This document shows, piece after piece, positions 16,839-25,873 of a DNA stretch of 37,008 nucleotides. The DNA comes from Acidobacteriota bacterium (GTDB lineage Bacteria; Acidobacteriota; Terriglobia; Terriglobales; Acidobacteriaceae). The notes beneath the pieces were generated by a model. It ran no database searches and had not been told where the DNA came from. It saw only the letters and a program-made list of their open reading frames with translations. Position 1 is the stretch's first letter; each line of letters opens with the position of its first letter. The stretch is taken from positions 1 through 37,008 of the forward strand of contig JAJZAL010000020.1 in assembly GCA_021799405.1 (NCBI GenBank), given 5' to 3'. The position numbers and the translations under genes were made by a program.

Positions 16839-19800
16839 TCATTCGGGATAGTACCTCGGCCACGAATCCGCCGGCGGGGGAGAATCCGGTTCAAAACTGT
16901 AGACTCTGCGGAAACGTTCACCCGGCCTGGGATCCCAATTGCGCCACGATGCGGGGTTGGTGTCGGCAACGCGAGATCTGGAGCCTTCGCCGTTGGCATT
17001 TACGGAGGTCACACAATATTCAATGAGACCCCCGGGCTGATTTTGTTCTGTTTCCGGAATGGAGGCTGAAGCTCGAATTCCGGGGTGATTATCCTTATAT
17101 ACGCGGTTGAGTCCACGATAGATAACACGAAATGCGCTGTCGGAAACAGTGCGTGCGTAGAGGCAATACTCGGTAACACCAAGAATCTCACCCCACGTAA
17201 TCGTGGCAGAACCGTCGAACAACTCCACATGCAGACCATCCGGCGGAGGTGGCGGATCGGCGGTGACGTAAAGAGGATATTCGTGGCCGGGCAAGCTTTC
17301 ATGTTTTGCATTCAGAGCTACAGCACGCACGTGCACCTTCTCCCCGTTTGTAAGTCCACTAACTTCAGCTTCGGGCTCGCTCTGCACGCTGATATCCGAC
17401 CAGGTAACTCCGTTGTCACGGCTCAGCTCCACGCGATACTCACTTGCAGATGCAACTGGCGTAATGAAGACTTTCGCTCCGCCCGTCCGATTCTCGGTTC
17501 TTTCAATACGTGGTGGAATGGGAAGCGGCAAGCTGTCGTTCAATTCCCATTTGTGATGTCCGGCTTTGAGCTTGAGCACCACCCCGCGCGCCTCAGGCTG
17601 ACCTGCGGTCGCTTCCCCGTCAACAAAAAATCGCGCATTGGATAACGCTGCAGGCAAAGTGACCGTGACAGAAGATGGCCTTGGCGCATAGTATTCGCCC
17701 CGCGCCGTTCCGTCTGAGCCGATTGCTCCGCCAATGCCTAGGTCGGTATCGTCCGCAATGAAGACAAGTCCGGCAACACCGATGCGTGCGCCGTGAAACA
17801 TGGCGAATTCATAGGCGCCTGCACGATGCCGGATAAGCCCAGCAGTGCCGTCAAAGACCAGCGTCCCTTCGCTGAAGTGAATCGCTTCGGGATTGCGAAA
17901 CACGAGGTCGTCGATATTCTCCGCATGTACGCGGCAACCATACGGCGTGGCAGTTACCGCTAGATCCTTGCGGTGACTAACCACGGCCATGGAATCTCCC
18001 ACGCCGTCGAACCAGACGCCGGTCGTGGCTGCGGTTTGTATGTCTGTGCGCTGTGTCTCTCGCTTGTTGGGCGAGGCACCTAGAACCAGGTGAATCGCTG
18101 GAAGTTCGTTGCCGCGGCGAACAAACCACGTGAATCGATGCGCAATGGATTCATTCAGGACATTATCGTAGAGAACAAAGTAATCTTTTCCCGCGAGCAG
18201 GATGCTGCGGCTTACGTATTCCGGCGAGGAATACGGCGACGGGCTTTGCCGCGGCACAATCTCCGCAAACTGCGCGGCGCGAAGATTGTACAAAGGACGC
18301 GAAAGCACATTCTGGCCAATCGCACGGAATTCCCCATCCTTGAAGACTCCGAAATTCGTACAGAAGTCAGTGTCCTGGTCGCGCCGATCTCCCACATCCT
18401 CTGATCCGTTGAACCCGTATGCTTTTCCCGCTGCGAAGAAGTAAATCACTCCACATCCGCCTTCAGCAGCCCAACCCCATCGATAGTTGGGGCCTTCGTC
18501 AATTTGCTGCAGATGAATCGAAAGTTCATCCGGTGTACCCACCGCGGCCCTAAGTACAATGCCGTATCCGGTATATTTGCGGCTTTCGAGATGTGGGTTC
18601 GTTCCGTGGTTGTCCGGGGCCCGATACATGATGTCTTCCCACGGCGGCGGGTTTCCGGGTTTAGTTTCCATGTCCTGGCTGGCGGGGCGAGCGGCCCACA
18701 TGGCATGCTCCGCAGCCAAGGGCGCGTAGTTCTTTAGACTGTCACCCAGGTACCACAGAGACCGCGGCGGCTTACGTCGCTCAGAGTGAGCCCCAATCGG
18801 CGGATACACACGCACGGGGCCTTCACCAGGACCGACCACGTCCCACTGCCGCCCATGATCGACCGCCAGTAACGTTTTAAAGCCTGCTTCGGTTTCGCCG
18901 TCGAAAGGAGCGGAAAGTGCGTTCACTAGCCAATCCGCTACCGCAGCAAGCTGGGGCGTTACAAATCGCTCCACGCCGTCATACTTCCGCAACAGAAATT
19001 CAGCTTGCAGAGAAGGCCGCAGAAACGCCCATACATAGGTGCCGAGATCTTCTGTCCATCGGCCTCCATGAGCATCCCACTTCCTGACGGATGGACGAGT
19101 GTTATAGCGGGTGTTCAATTCAACGCACTTCTGCCACATCTCCGCCCACGTGGATGCCATTGGGTGCTCGGGAAAGAGAAATGACATCGCGGGCGACGCA
19201 AACTTCACATCGGCCAGAAAGTTGGGGTGCCCGCCGAGCATGGGCACCATGGGTATCAGTTCATCACTTCCGAGGACATACGCCATCAGCAAGAAGATCG
19301 CCGTAAGCCGCGTGCGCTGACGATCGGTCATGGAAGCGTTGAGACGGTTGAAACCGTCGATCCACCAACTCCCGATGCGCCGGGTGGGAACCGGACTGAA
19401 GTTCACAATGCCCCTGCCCATGATGGGGCCATGCCCATCCATCTGCCGCGTACCGGTGACAGGGAGCGTGCTTACGAAGGGCAAGATCATTACATTGTGT
19501 TCGAGTTCCTCAGCGGTCTTGATGTCACCACTTTCGAAAATCACAGGCGGACGGCGCGCGCCCTTGGGATATTCGAGCACCCAGTTCTTGACGCGATTTA
19601 GATCGAGCGTACCATAGCGGTTTTGCAGAAACAGGGTATGGGAGGTGAAGCTATAGGGTACCTGATACTTGAAACCGTCTTGCATCACTCCCTGTGCGTC
19701 GCGCTCCAGACGGTGCATGGCCTCTTTGTCTTTCTGGTGATCGTAAAAGGCAATGCACGTTGATCGCAGACCTCGGGCCAGAGGCCATCTCCAGAACAAC

Positions 19801-20942
19801 TTTCCATCTTCGTAGAAGTAACGCACCTCCAGCGTAGTCGCTTCTACTTCGTAGGCGTATTCGTGGTCCTGCCAGCCGCTGATGTTATCGATAAAGACGC
19901 CCAGGGCGTCGTTAGATCGTTGATCCCAGAAATTCGCCCAGGTGCCTATAAGAGTATTGCCCGGCGCAGGCTGGTAGATGCCCAGGCGAAATGGCAACTC
20001 GCCTTTGGCGAACGAGGCGGGATAGATGGGGCGACTGGACCCGAAGCGCAGGTCCTCTTCGGGCGCGGGCGCATCGATGCGCTCCCAGGCGTACTCGTCG
20101 TACTCCTTGATTTCTTCCGGGAGCGGAAATGGATGATTGGGTGCCTGACGGTACTGCACATCAAATCCGGTCCAGGTGAAAGTGAATTCGCCCTTCACCC
20201 CAGGCCGGAGCCCCTCCATATCTTCGTAGAAGCGCACGAAGTCCAGTCCCGCGCTGCATTGTATGCGCGCCACGTAGCGTGAACCGCCCGCTGTGTCATA
20301 CGCAACCGAATAGGCGATAAACAGAGGTCCTTCTGCAACGCGCGTCGCAGTGATGCGCACTACACGGTCCCCGGCGATACTCAACTTTGACGAGCCGATC
20401 CACTTACCCCCGCGCGAGATCTGCATAATCGGACCGGGCGCATCGCCATGAACATCCTGGGTTGCCGGGATGCGAACCTTCATCGCATTTGTATTCAGGA
20501 CAATCGCATTCTCCTCGCGAGTCTCACTCACCTGCGGCGGAGAAGGGACTCGCGCGGCAGTCGTTTTGAGAATGAACTCCCGCCGGGCGCCGCTGGGCAG
20601 ATCGGAAAAGAAATGCAAAGTTGCCGATCGCACTCCGGCCGAATCCTGCACGACTTCGGTGAACTGAATTGGAATCCGCTTCCCAGTGTCGGCCCGGATG
20701 AGGAGCAGATGCCGCAACTTAACGGGCGATTGGAATTGAATCGGATAACTCAGCAGTGTCCGGGGCCACCAGTAAAACGGATGCTCAAGCGGATCCTGGA
20801 GTACAAAGCGCAATTCCTCGGATTGGCCCCAGACGGCGGCTCCGGAAAGTACTGCGACCACGTTTGCGTGGAGCCGCAGAATAGCCGTCGAAGCGGTTGT
20901 TGGAATTGCGAGCATGCTGAAACAGAATTCTCTGCGGTCCAT
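16839..20942 (-). CDS. Giant secreted protein of unknown function (paralogue 2), putative polysaccharide-active enzyme with FN3 domains
   Basis: 1367 residues, closely similar along its whole length to the 1350-residue protein at 5203-9255. Shared blocks include 'RFVLQD.LEHPFYWWPRTLL', 'FFSDLPSGARREF', 'STCIAFYDHQKDKEAM', 'RGIVNFSPVPTR', 'WDAHGGRWTEDLGTYVWAFL', 'ADWLVNALSAPFDGETE', 'YTGYGIVLRAAVG', 'DTDFCTNFGVFKDGEFRAI' and the two C-terminal FN3-like modules ending 'SWPRYYPE'. The ATG at 20942 gives 'MDRREFCFSM', a Tat-like signal, with AAGG eight bases upstream; an in-frame GTG at 20951 is less likely. It lies 45 bases after the end of the GH106-type gene on the same strand, so it is probably co-transcribed with it. 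A secreted polysaccharide lyase/hydrolase role is inferred from context; no family is recognised. Confidence 0.7.
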   Translation of the reverse strand: MDRREFCFSMLAIPTTASTAILRLHANVVAVLSGAAVWGQSEELRFVLQDPLEHPFYWWPRTLLSYPIQFQSPVKLRHLLLIRADTGKRIPIQFTEVVQDSAGVRSATLHFFSDLPSGARREFILKTTAARVPSPPQVSETREENAIVLNTNAMKVRIPATQDVHGDAPGPIMQISRGGKWIGSSKLSIAGDRVVRITATRVAEGPLFIAYSVAYDTAGGSRYVARIQCSAGLDFVRFYEDMEGLRPGVKGEFTFTWTGFDVQYRQAPNHPFPLPEEIKEYDEYAWERIDAPAPEEDLRFGSSRPIYPASFAKGELPFRLGIYQPAPGNTLIGTWANFWDQRSNDALGVFIDNISGWQDHEYAYEVEATTLEVRYFYEDGKLFWRWPLARGLRSTCIAFYDHQKDKEAMHRLERDAQGVMQDGFKYQVPYSFTSHTLFLQNRYGTLDLNRVKNWVLEYPKGARRPPVIFESGDIKTAEELEHNVMILPFVSTLPVTGTRQMDGHGPIMGRGIVNFSPVPTRRIGSWWIDGFNRLNASMTDRQRTRLTAIFLLMAYVLGSDELIPMVPMLGGHPNFLADVKFASPAMSFLFPEHPMASTWAEMWQKCVELNTRYNTRPSVRKWDAHGGRWTEDLGTYVWAFLRPSLQAEFLLRKYDGVERFVTPQLAAVADWLVNALSAPFDGETEAGFKTLLAVDHGRQWDVVGPGEGPVRVYPPIGAHSERRKPPRSLWYLGDSLKNYAPLAAEHAMWAARPASQDMETKPGNPPPWEDIMYRAPDNHGTNPHLESRKYTGYGIVLRAAVGTPDELSIHLQQIDEGPNYRWGWAAEGGCGVIYFFAAGKAYGFNGSEDVGDRRDQDTDFCTNFGVFKDGEFRAIGQNVLSRPLYNLRAAQFAEIVPRQSPSPYSSPEYVSRSILLAGKDYFVLYDNVLNESIAHRFTWFVRRGNELPAIHLVLGASPNKRETQRTDIQTAATTGVWFDGVGDSMAVVSHRKDLAVTATPYGCRVHAENIDDLVFRNPEAIHFSEGTLVFDGTAGLIRHRAGAYEFAMFHGARIGVAGLVFIADDTDLGIGGAIGSDGTARGEYYAPRPSSVTVTLPAALSNARFFVDGEATAGQPEARGVVLKLKAGHHKWELNDSLPLPIPPRIERTENRTGGAKVFITPVASASEYRVELSRDNGVTWSDISVQSEPEAEVSGLTNGEKVHVRAVALNAKHESLPGHEYPLYVTADPPPPPDGLHVELFDGSATITWGEILGVTEYCLYARTVSDSAFRVIYRGLNRVYKDNHPGIRASASIPETEQNQPGGLIEYCVTSVNANGEGSRSRVADTNPASWRNWDPRPGERFRRVYSFEPDSPPPADSWPRYYPE

Positions 20943-20987
20943 AGGATGCACCTTATCTCATTCGCCACGCGACCATGGTTCTCTGCG

Positions 20988-23900
20988 CTACCATTTGAGC
21001 TTCTTTCCGTCCGTCACATAGACCTTCACAGGGCTGAGCAATCCTGAAGGCACCAGCGGAGAATTCTTCGTATACTCGTGAATGTTCGTCTTTGTATAGT
21101 GGACCGCACCAGGCTGCAGATCGCCGATGAGCCGGTTTGGCCAGAGATTCGTAACGGCAATCGATATCGAATTGCTGCCTGCGTGCAGTGCCTGATCGAT
21201 GCGCACGAGGAATGGCGGATGCCAAAGAGTGCGCAGCTTCTTCCCATTGACACTTACGGTTGCGACTTCCCGGACATCGCCGAGATTCATCCACACCTGG
21301 CGATGATCCTCGAGGTCATCCGCAGCAATACGAAGGGTTCTGTGGTAAGTTGCTGTTCCTGAAAAATAGCGCACACCGGGATCGGATGAATCCGTCCACG
21401 ACTTAAGAACCGCCATCGTCACGGATGGAGGAGCTCCCCAACCGGCGGGAAATGTGAGCGTCCACATTCCCTGGAATCCTTGAGGCTGCGGGAATGCGGG
21501 AATCATCAGCGTTTCGTGTCTATTGTTGGACAATTCAATCTCGTAACTTCCCGCCTTGGTGTTGTATAGGTAGGAACTTTGTGTGGCATAAGTTCCTATT
21601 CCCCTCTGAACCGAGACAAATACCTTATGCCCGTCGCGTTGAACGTTTACAGCGTGCAGCTTCGCCGAAGGCTCGAAGACAATGCATACTGAACCGTTGG
21701 GAGGAAAGGTTAGCGGCAAAACGGTCTGCCCGTGCTCTTGTCGATAGATTGGGATGGCGGCTATCTTCCCCGTATCCGGATCCCATAGATCCGGCGCCCT
21801 GTTCTTCACGCGAAAGAATAGCGATGCTCTTGTAGTAGCATCGTTTACATTCCGGATAAAGTAGATATCTGCATCGCCATCGCGGCGGTGCACAAAATCA
21901 AAGCTGGCATCGGTACCGTCGCTGTTCCAGGAAAGATCCGGTGCAAGATGCATATCCGCAAAAGCCTGATGGGCGCTCTGCGTGCAATAAACGAACCCCT
22001 TGCCATAGCGCACTGAAGGAACTGCCGAATTTGGAAGGCAGCCTGCCCACATTTCAGACGCGATACGATGGAATTGCTCAACCTGAGCGGCGGGCTCATT
22101 GCCAATGGGTGAGCGGGGCTCGAGGCCGATCACCGTGCCGCCCTCCCGCACATACTTTTCAATCCAGACCAGATCGGCAGTTTTGAGCCATGGCTCCGAT
22201 GGAATCGCCAGTGCATGATAGTGAATACCTTCGGGGGTATGCAGATCGCCGCCCGCGTACAGCATGCGGTGCAACAGCGCATCTTCGTCGGTAACATCGT
22301 AGTCAAAGCCTGGTAGTACTCCCGCCGGATCTGCTTGCTTGAGCCGCGCGAAGTCGGGCACTTGTGTTCCATAGTAGTAGAGGAGGTCTTCTACCGGCTC
22401 GCCTTGCTGCAGAAGAAACTGCGCGCGATTCATGGCCAAGAGCATGGGGCCGGCCTGATTCCACCATGTCACATTGGGATTCAGGTGCGTATCTGCGCCG
22501 TATTCGTCTCCAGGCAAGCCATATTTAGGCGGCGAAGAGGTGAATTCATGCCAAAAGATCCTGTTGAGACCTTCAGTCAGCGCGTAGTCGAGAGCTGGCT
22601 TGATGTTCAAGCCCGGCGAGACATCCCACGGCGGGCCCAGACGGGTAAAAGACTCCGCGGCTGCAAAACGCTTGCCGTAGATATGCGCAGCACTTGCCGC
22701 TTCTTTGACAAAGAATCTGTCCTGGTAAGTGATTCGATGATCTGGTGAGGCCGCCCAGAATTCTGTTTGCGGAAATGCGGACGAGCGAAAAGTTTCGAGC
22801 GCATCGATTGGGGCGCCGTGGGGTCCACCCGACTCCGGATGCGTGCCCAGACCATATGCCGTCGCTCTCTGCGCGAAGTGATCGTAATAGTTGGCCGTTA
22901 TCAGATCGGCCACCGTACGCCGAAGATCAGCAAGGAAGGCATTGCTCGCATGTCTGCTCTGCACAATGCGTCCGGCGACTACCGGCAGATACGGAATTGG
23001 ATCATATCCACGGAGACGAATGAATTCTCTGCGAAAATTGGCGGTCCAATTCGCGCCCTGAGACTCCCAACTGTCCGTTACGAGATAGAAAAGACTCTTG
23101 CCTATATAGGGTTTGCTCACCGACAGAATAGGAGCTACAACGCGGTCCCAATACTGGTCGAACGCATGAGAGTTCAAGGCGTCCACTGCATAGCCAGTTC
23201 CGCTGTTATTGGTCACGCGGACTGCGGCGGCAGTATATCCGACGCGGAGAACCTCCCATTGACCAGGGGGAAATATCCAATGGAGCATTCCATGGGCATC
23301 GGTGTATGAACTTAGATTCACCTCATCTTTGAGGTTGACATCCTGTTCGTCAGGAATGGATGGGGCAACCGGGAATAACTTGTCAGCAGATGGCATGGAA
23401 TCACTGCCTATCTGGCGCAAGGCGATCTTGTATGAGAGAGCAAGAATAGGGCTACGTTTGCTACCCGGCCTGCCGGGAAGAGGCCTGCCATTGCGCAAGG
23501 GATAGGCGAGTACGGCGATTTGCCTGTAGTAGCCCCCCACCGTGGGTGGCTGCGGCAATTGGATACCTTGCACTGATCCACCTGTGAATTCGGTGCGGGA
23601 GTAAGTCAGTTCCTTAAGCGCATTCTCTGGCTCTACTCCCGAATCGCCTAGAATTCCAACATCGCCACCATCGCTGATCTCGAGGCTGACCTGCAACCCA
23701 AGATGAGCTGCTAACTGCAAGGTATGCAAATAGAGTTTCATCCACGCGGGGCTGCCATAGGCAGGTCCTATGGGTAACCCCACCGTCTGATCATCTACAA
23801 GTATGACTCCAGCGAATCCTTTTGCTTTCATATCCGTGAGATCGCGCGTAATGGTCTTCTCTGTTGTGTAGCCGTTCAGCCACCACCAGTAACAGCGCAG

Positions 23901-24050
23901 TTTTGCAGATTGTGGCGGATGGAGAAAACCGGTTCGCAGCGCGGCATCAAGCCGAGACTGCGCATTGGGCAGAAGTGCAGCCTTCTGCCCCCATGAATAA
24001 CTGACCGTTAGCAAGACCCAGAGTAAGATGACTCGCACGACGCACTTCAC
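20988..24050 (-). CDS. GH106-type alpha-L-rhamnosidase, secreted
   Basis: A 1020-residue enzyme. The GTG at 24050 is the likely start: GGAGG lies five bases upstream and the product begins with a clean signal peptide (MKCVVRVILLWVLLTVSYSWGQ). The ATG at 24065 would place this ribosome-binding site inside the gene. GH106 features: 'KLRCYWWWLNGYTTEKTI..DL..MKAKGFAGVILVDD' split around residues 50-90, 'LGLQVSLEISDGGDVG', 'KRFAAAESFT', 'EGLNRIFWHEFTSSP', 'DTHLNPNVTWWNQAGPML.A.NRAQFLLQQG', 'VEDLLYYYGT', and a C-terminal galactose-binding-like beta sandwich ('RQVWMNLGDVREVATVSVNGK', 'FLVRIDQALHAGSNSI'). GH106 removes terminal alpha-L-rhamnose from rhamnogalacturonans and glycosides. It sits between the frameshifted gene upstream (63 bases) and giant gene 2 downstream (45 bases). 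Confidence 0.88.
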   Translation of the reverse strand: MKCVVRVILLWVLLTVSYSWGQKAALLPNAQSRLDAALRTGFLHPPQSAKLRCYWWWLNGYTTEKTITRDLTDMKAKGFAGVILVDDQTVGLPIGPAYGSPAWMKLYLHTLQLAAHLGLQVSLEISDGGDVGILGDSGVEPENALKELTYSRTEFTGGSVQGIQLPQPPTVGGYYRQIAVLAYPLRNGRPLPGRPGSKRSPILALSYKIALRQIGSDSMPSADKLFPVAPSIPDEQDVNLKDEVNLSSYTDAHGMLHWIFPPGQWEVLRVGYTAAAVRVTNNSGTGYAVDALNSHAFDQYWDRVVAPILSVSKPYIGKSLFYLVTDSWESQGANWTANFRREFIRLRGYDPIPYLPVVAGRIVQSRHASNAFLADLRRTVADLITANYYDHFAQRATAYGLGTHPESGGPHGAPIDALETFRSSAFPQTEFWAASPDHRITYQDRFFVKEAASAAHIYGKRFAAAESFTRLGPPWDVSPGLNIKPALDYALTEGLNRIFWHEFTSSPPKYGLPGDEYGADTHLNPNVTWWNQAGPMLLAMNRAQFLLQQGEPVEDLLYYYGTQVPDFARLKQADPAGVLPGFDYDVTDEDALLHRMLYAGGDLHTPEGIHYHALAIPSEPWLKTADLVWIEKYVREGGTVIGLEPRSPIGNEPAAQVEQFHRIASEMWAGCLPNSAVPSVRYGKGFVYCTQSAHQAFADMHLAPDLSWNSDGTDASFDFVHRRDGDADIYFIRNVNDATTRASLFFRVKNRAPDLWDPDTGKIAAIPIYRQEHGQTVLPLTFPPNGSVCIVFEPSAKLHAVNVQRDGHKVFVSVQRGIGTYATQSSYLYNTKAGSYEIELSNNRHETLMIPAFPQPQGFQGMWTLTFPAGWGAPPSVTMAVLKSWTDSSDPGVRYFSGTATYHRTLRIAADDLEDHRQVWMNLGDVREVATVSVNGKKLRTLWHPPFLVRIDQALHAGSNSISIAVTNLWPNRLIGDLQPGAVHYTKTNIHEYTKNSPLVPSGLLSPVKVYVTDGKKLKW

Positions 24051-24113
24051 GTTATCCTCCGGCATTTAACTTACAGAATGTACTTCGTGTTTACAGCGAT
24101 ACTCTGATCACTT

Positions 24114-25656
24114 CTACAAAGGCACTCTTTGACTTCTTGCATCTTTTCCTTGCACGGTGGGATCAATCTTCAACGCCATTTTTGTAATGTGGGAGTATTT
24201 CGCCTCAACGTCGTGTTCTCCAGGATTAGCCTGGAACCGGGTTGCGTCCTCGGCAAGATGAACTGTCAGTCCTGGAAGGTCCCACTCCGATTGCTTAATC
24301 CGGGCGGCGGTAAGTCCCGGTGAATGAATGTGCAGGCTCACATCACCTGAACAGAAGAGCACGAGACCATGCCTATCAGCACTCGGATTGATCGGAGGGG
24401 GCTGTATCAATTCGATCCATCCGATCTGTCCGCCTGGTGCGCGCCACTGTACGGTACCTGCGTGAAATTGGCTCGCACCGGAGATTCCGCTGCTCTCCCC
24501 GGTGATCTCTCCTCCATACATCACCTGCTTACCAATCCAGTCTTCGGCTATGCGCCGATCAGTAATTCGCCTTTTGACTAGTTGTCCCCTGAAAGCTGCG
24601 GAAACTGCGCATTGCATCCGGCAGAATGTCCGCACCAAGATTGGCCAGATGCGACGCATACCAGAGATCTCTTCGATGAGTTACCGGCAGAGCCTGTTCT
24701 GGGAGCGGAGCAAAAGTTGCGCTCAATACGGTACGGGGAGCAACGCCGACCACGCTGACGTAGCTGTTCATATCCATTCCATAGTCCCGGTCGAAAGGCG
24801 CGGAAATATTCTTCAGGTTGGCGCTATAAAAGGCCGCCAGGCTCTCCCAAAGGAACTCTTCCATAACTCTTCCCGTTTGCCGAATACGGCTTGTAGATCC
24901 GTAGCGGCTCCAAAGACCGAGCGCATAGAGATCGACCCGAGAGTAAATAGGGGAGTTATATTCATTGAAGGCATTGTGCTTCCTGAATAATGCGTAGACA
25001 GTGTTCTGCCAAGCCGTAGACTCTTTAATCCAATTGGCTCGACGATTAGGTGCGGCCGCAAAGTTCCAAAGAAACCCATAGATCAGGGTAGGGTGTGTAT
25101 AAGTCGGAATGAGGCGCTTGTTACCAATCTCGCTGGCAACCGCATGGAGAATCGACGCGTTGAGTTTCCGGTCGAGTCCCCGGGGGATCCTGTCTGGATA
25201 TTCTTCGAGGGTCATTGCGAAGGTAGTCCCAATGAATTCACGCCAGTTTGGATCGTAATCTTTCCAGATCACTACACCCGTATGGGCATCAGGCCCGGAA
25301 AGATTGCGGCGAAATGTCCCGTCGTAAGGCTCGCCCGGGGTATTGTATTGCTGCGCAAGCACCGCGTCGAGGACTTCGGCCGCACTCATTCTATCTCCCG
25401 GCTTGTCGCGCAGAAGAAGACCAAGAGCGTAATAGCTCGATGATCGTAGAGTAGGCTGACCGATTGGCGAATTGCGCAGTAATTTGGATTGTGAATCCCA
25501 GTTGCGATCTCTCCAGTGCATGGTAGTTAGGAATATCTGCGGCGCGTTGGGATTCAACGAAGCAAGGGTTGGTGCACTCCGGCCTTGTACCTGCGCCGAC
25601 AATGAGTTTAAAGGCAGGAGGAGAGTGGCCAGGCACATCGCTCGAAACCATCGCAT
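24114..25656 (-). pseudogene. Frameshifted secreted protein of unknown function (probable polysaccharide-locus enzyme)
   Basis: From the ATG at 25656 (GAGGGA nine bases upstream) the frame encodes a signal peptide (MRWFRAMCLATLLLPLNSLSAQ) and about 335 residues rich in helices and aromatics ('SSYYALGLLLRDKPGD', 'GEPYDGTFRRNLSG', 'WREFIGTTFAMTLEEYPDRI', 'FNEYNSPIYSRVDLYALGLW', 'SAPFDRDYGMDMNSYVSVVG'). It ends prematurely at 24559. The next frame carries on without a gap from 'FQGQLVKRRITDRRIAEDW' to a stop at 24114. The switch is explained by one extra base in a GGGG run (plus-strand CCCC, 24586-24589). The restored protein would be about 514 residues: a helical, possibly toroid domain plus a beta-rich tail. 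I do not recognise the family. A sequencing error in the homopolymer is the main alternative to true inactivation. Confidence 0.6.
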
Positions 25657-25816
25657 GTTGTCAGATCCCTCAAAAGTTGGCCATGGTAGTTCGCATGCGA
25701 ATTTGTCGTCTCGCAGGCTGCCTCGTCGATTCCCTAGGACTCCTCCGCGATATGGGTGCCGACATTCGATGGCGGTTGCCGAAAAGTGTTGGCGGATGCT
25801 GGAAGGGGAAGGGAGA

Positions 25817-25853
25817 GTGCGCCGGCACGATTTGAGTACCGTGCCCGGCGCAC
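25817..25853 (-). terminator. Strong hairpin just after the TonB receptor gene
   Basis: GTGCGCCGG-CACG, loop, CGTG-C-CCGGCGCAC: thirteen pairs with a single-base bulge, arms 25817-25829 and 25840-25853. It starts about 20 bases after the receptor's stop (minus strand) and is followed by a C/T-rich run rather than a clean U-tract. It could act as a partial terminator or an mRNA-stabilising stem that makes the receptor more abundant than the downstream enzymes. Confidence 0.5.
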
Positions 25854-25873
25854 AGGTTGATTGCAGACAGCAC

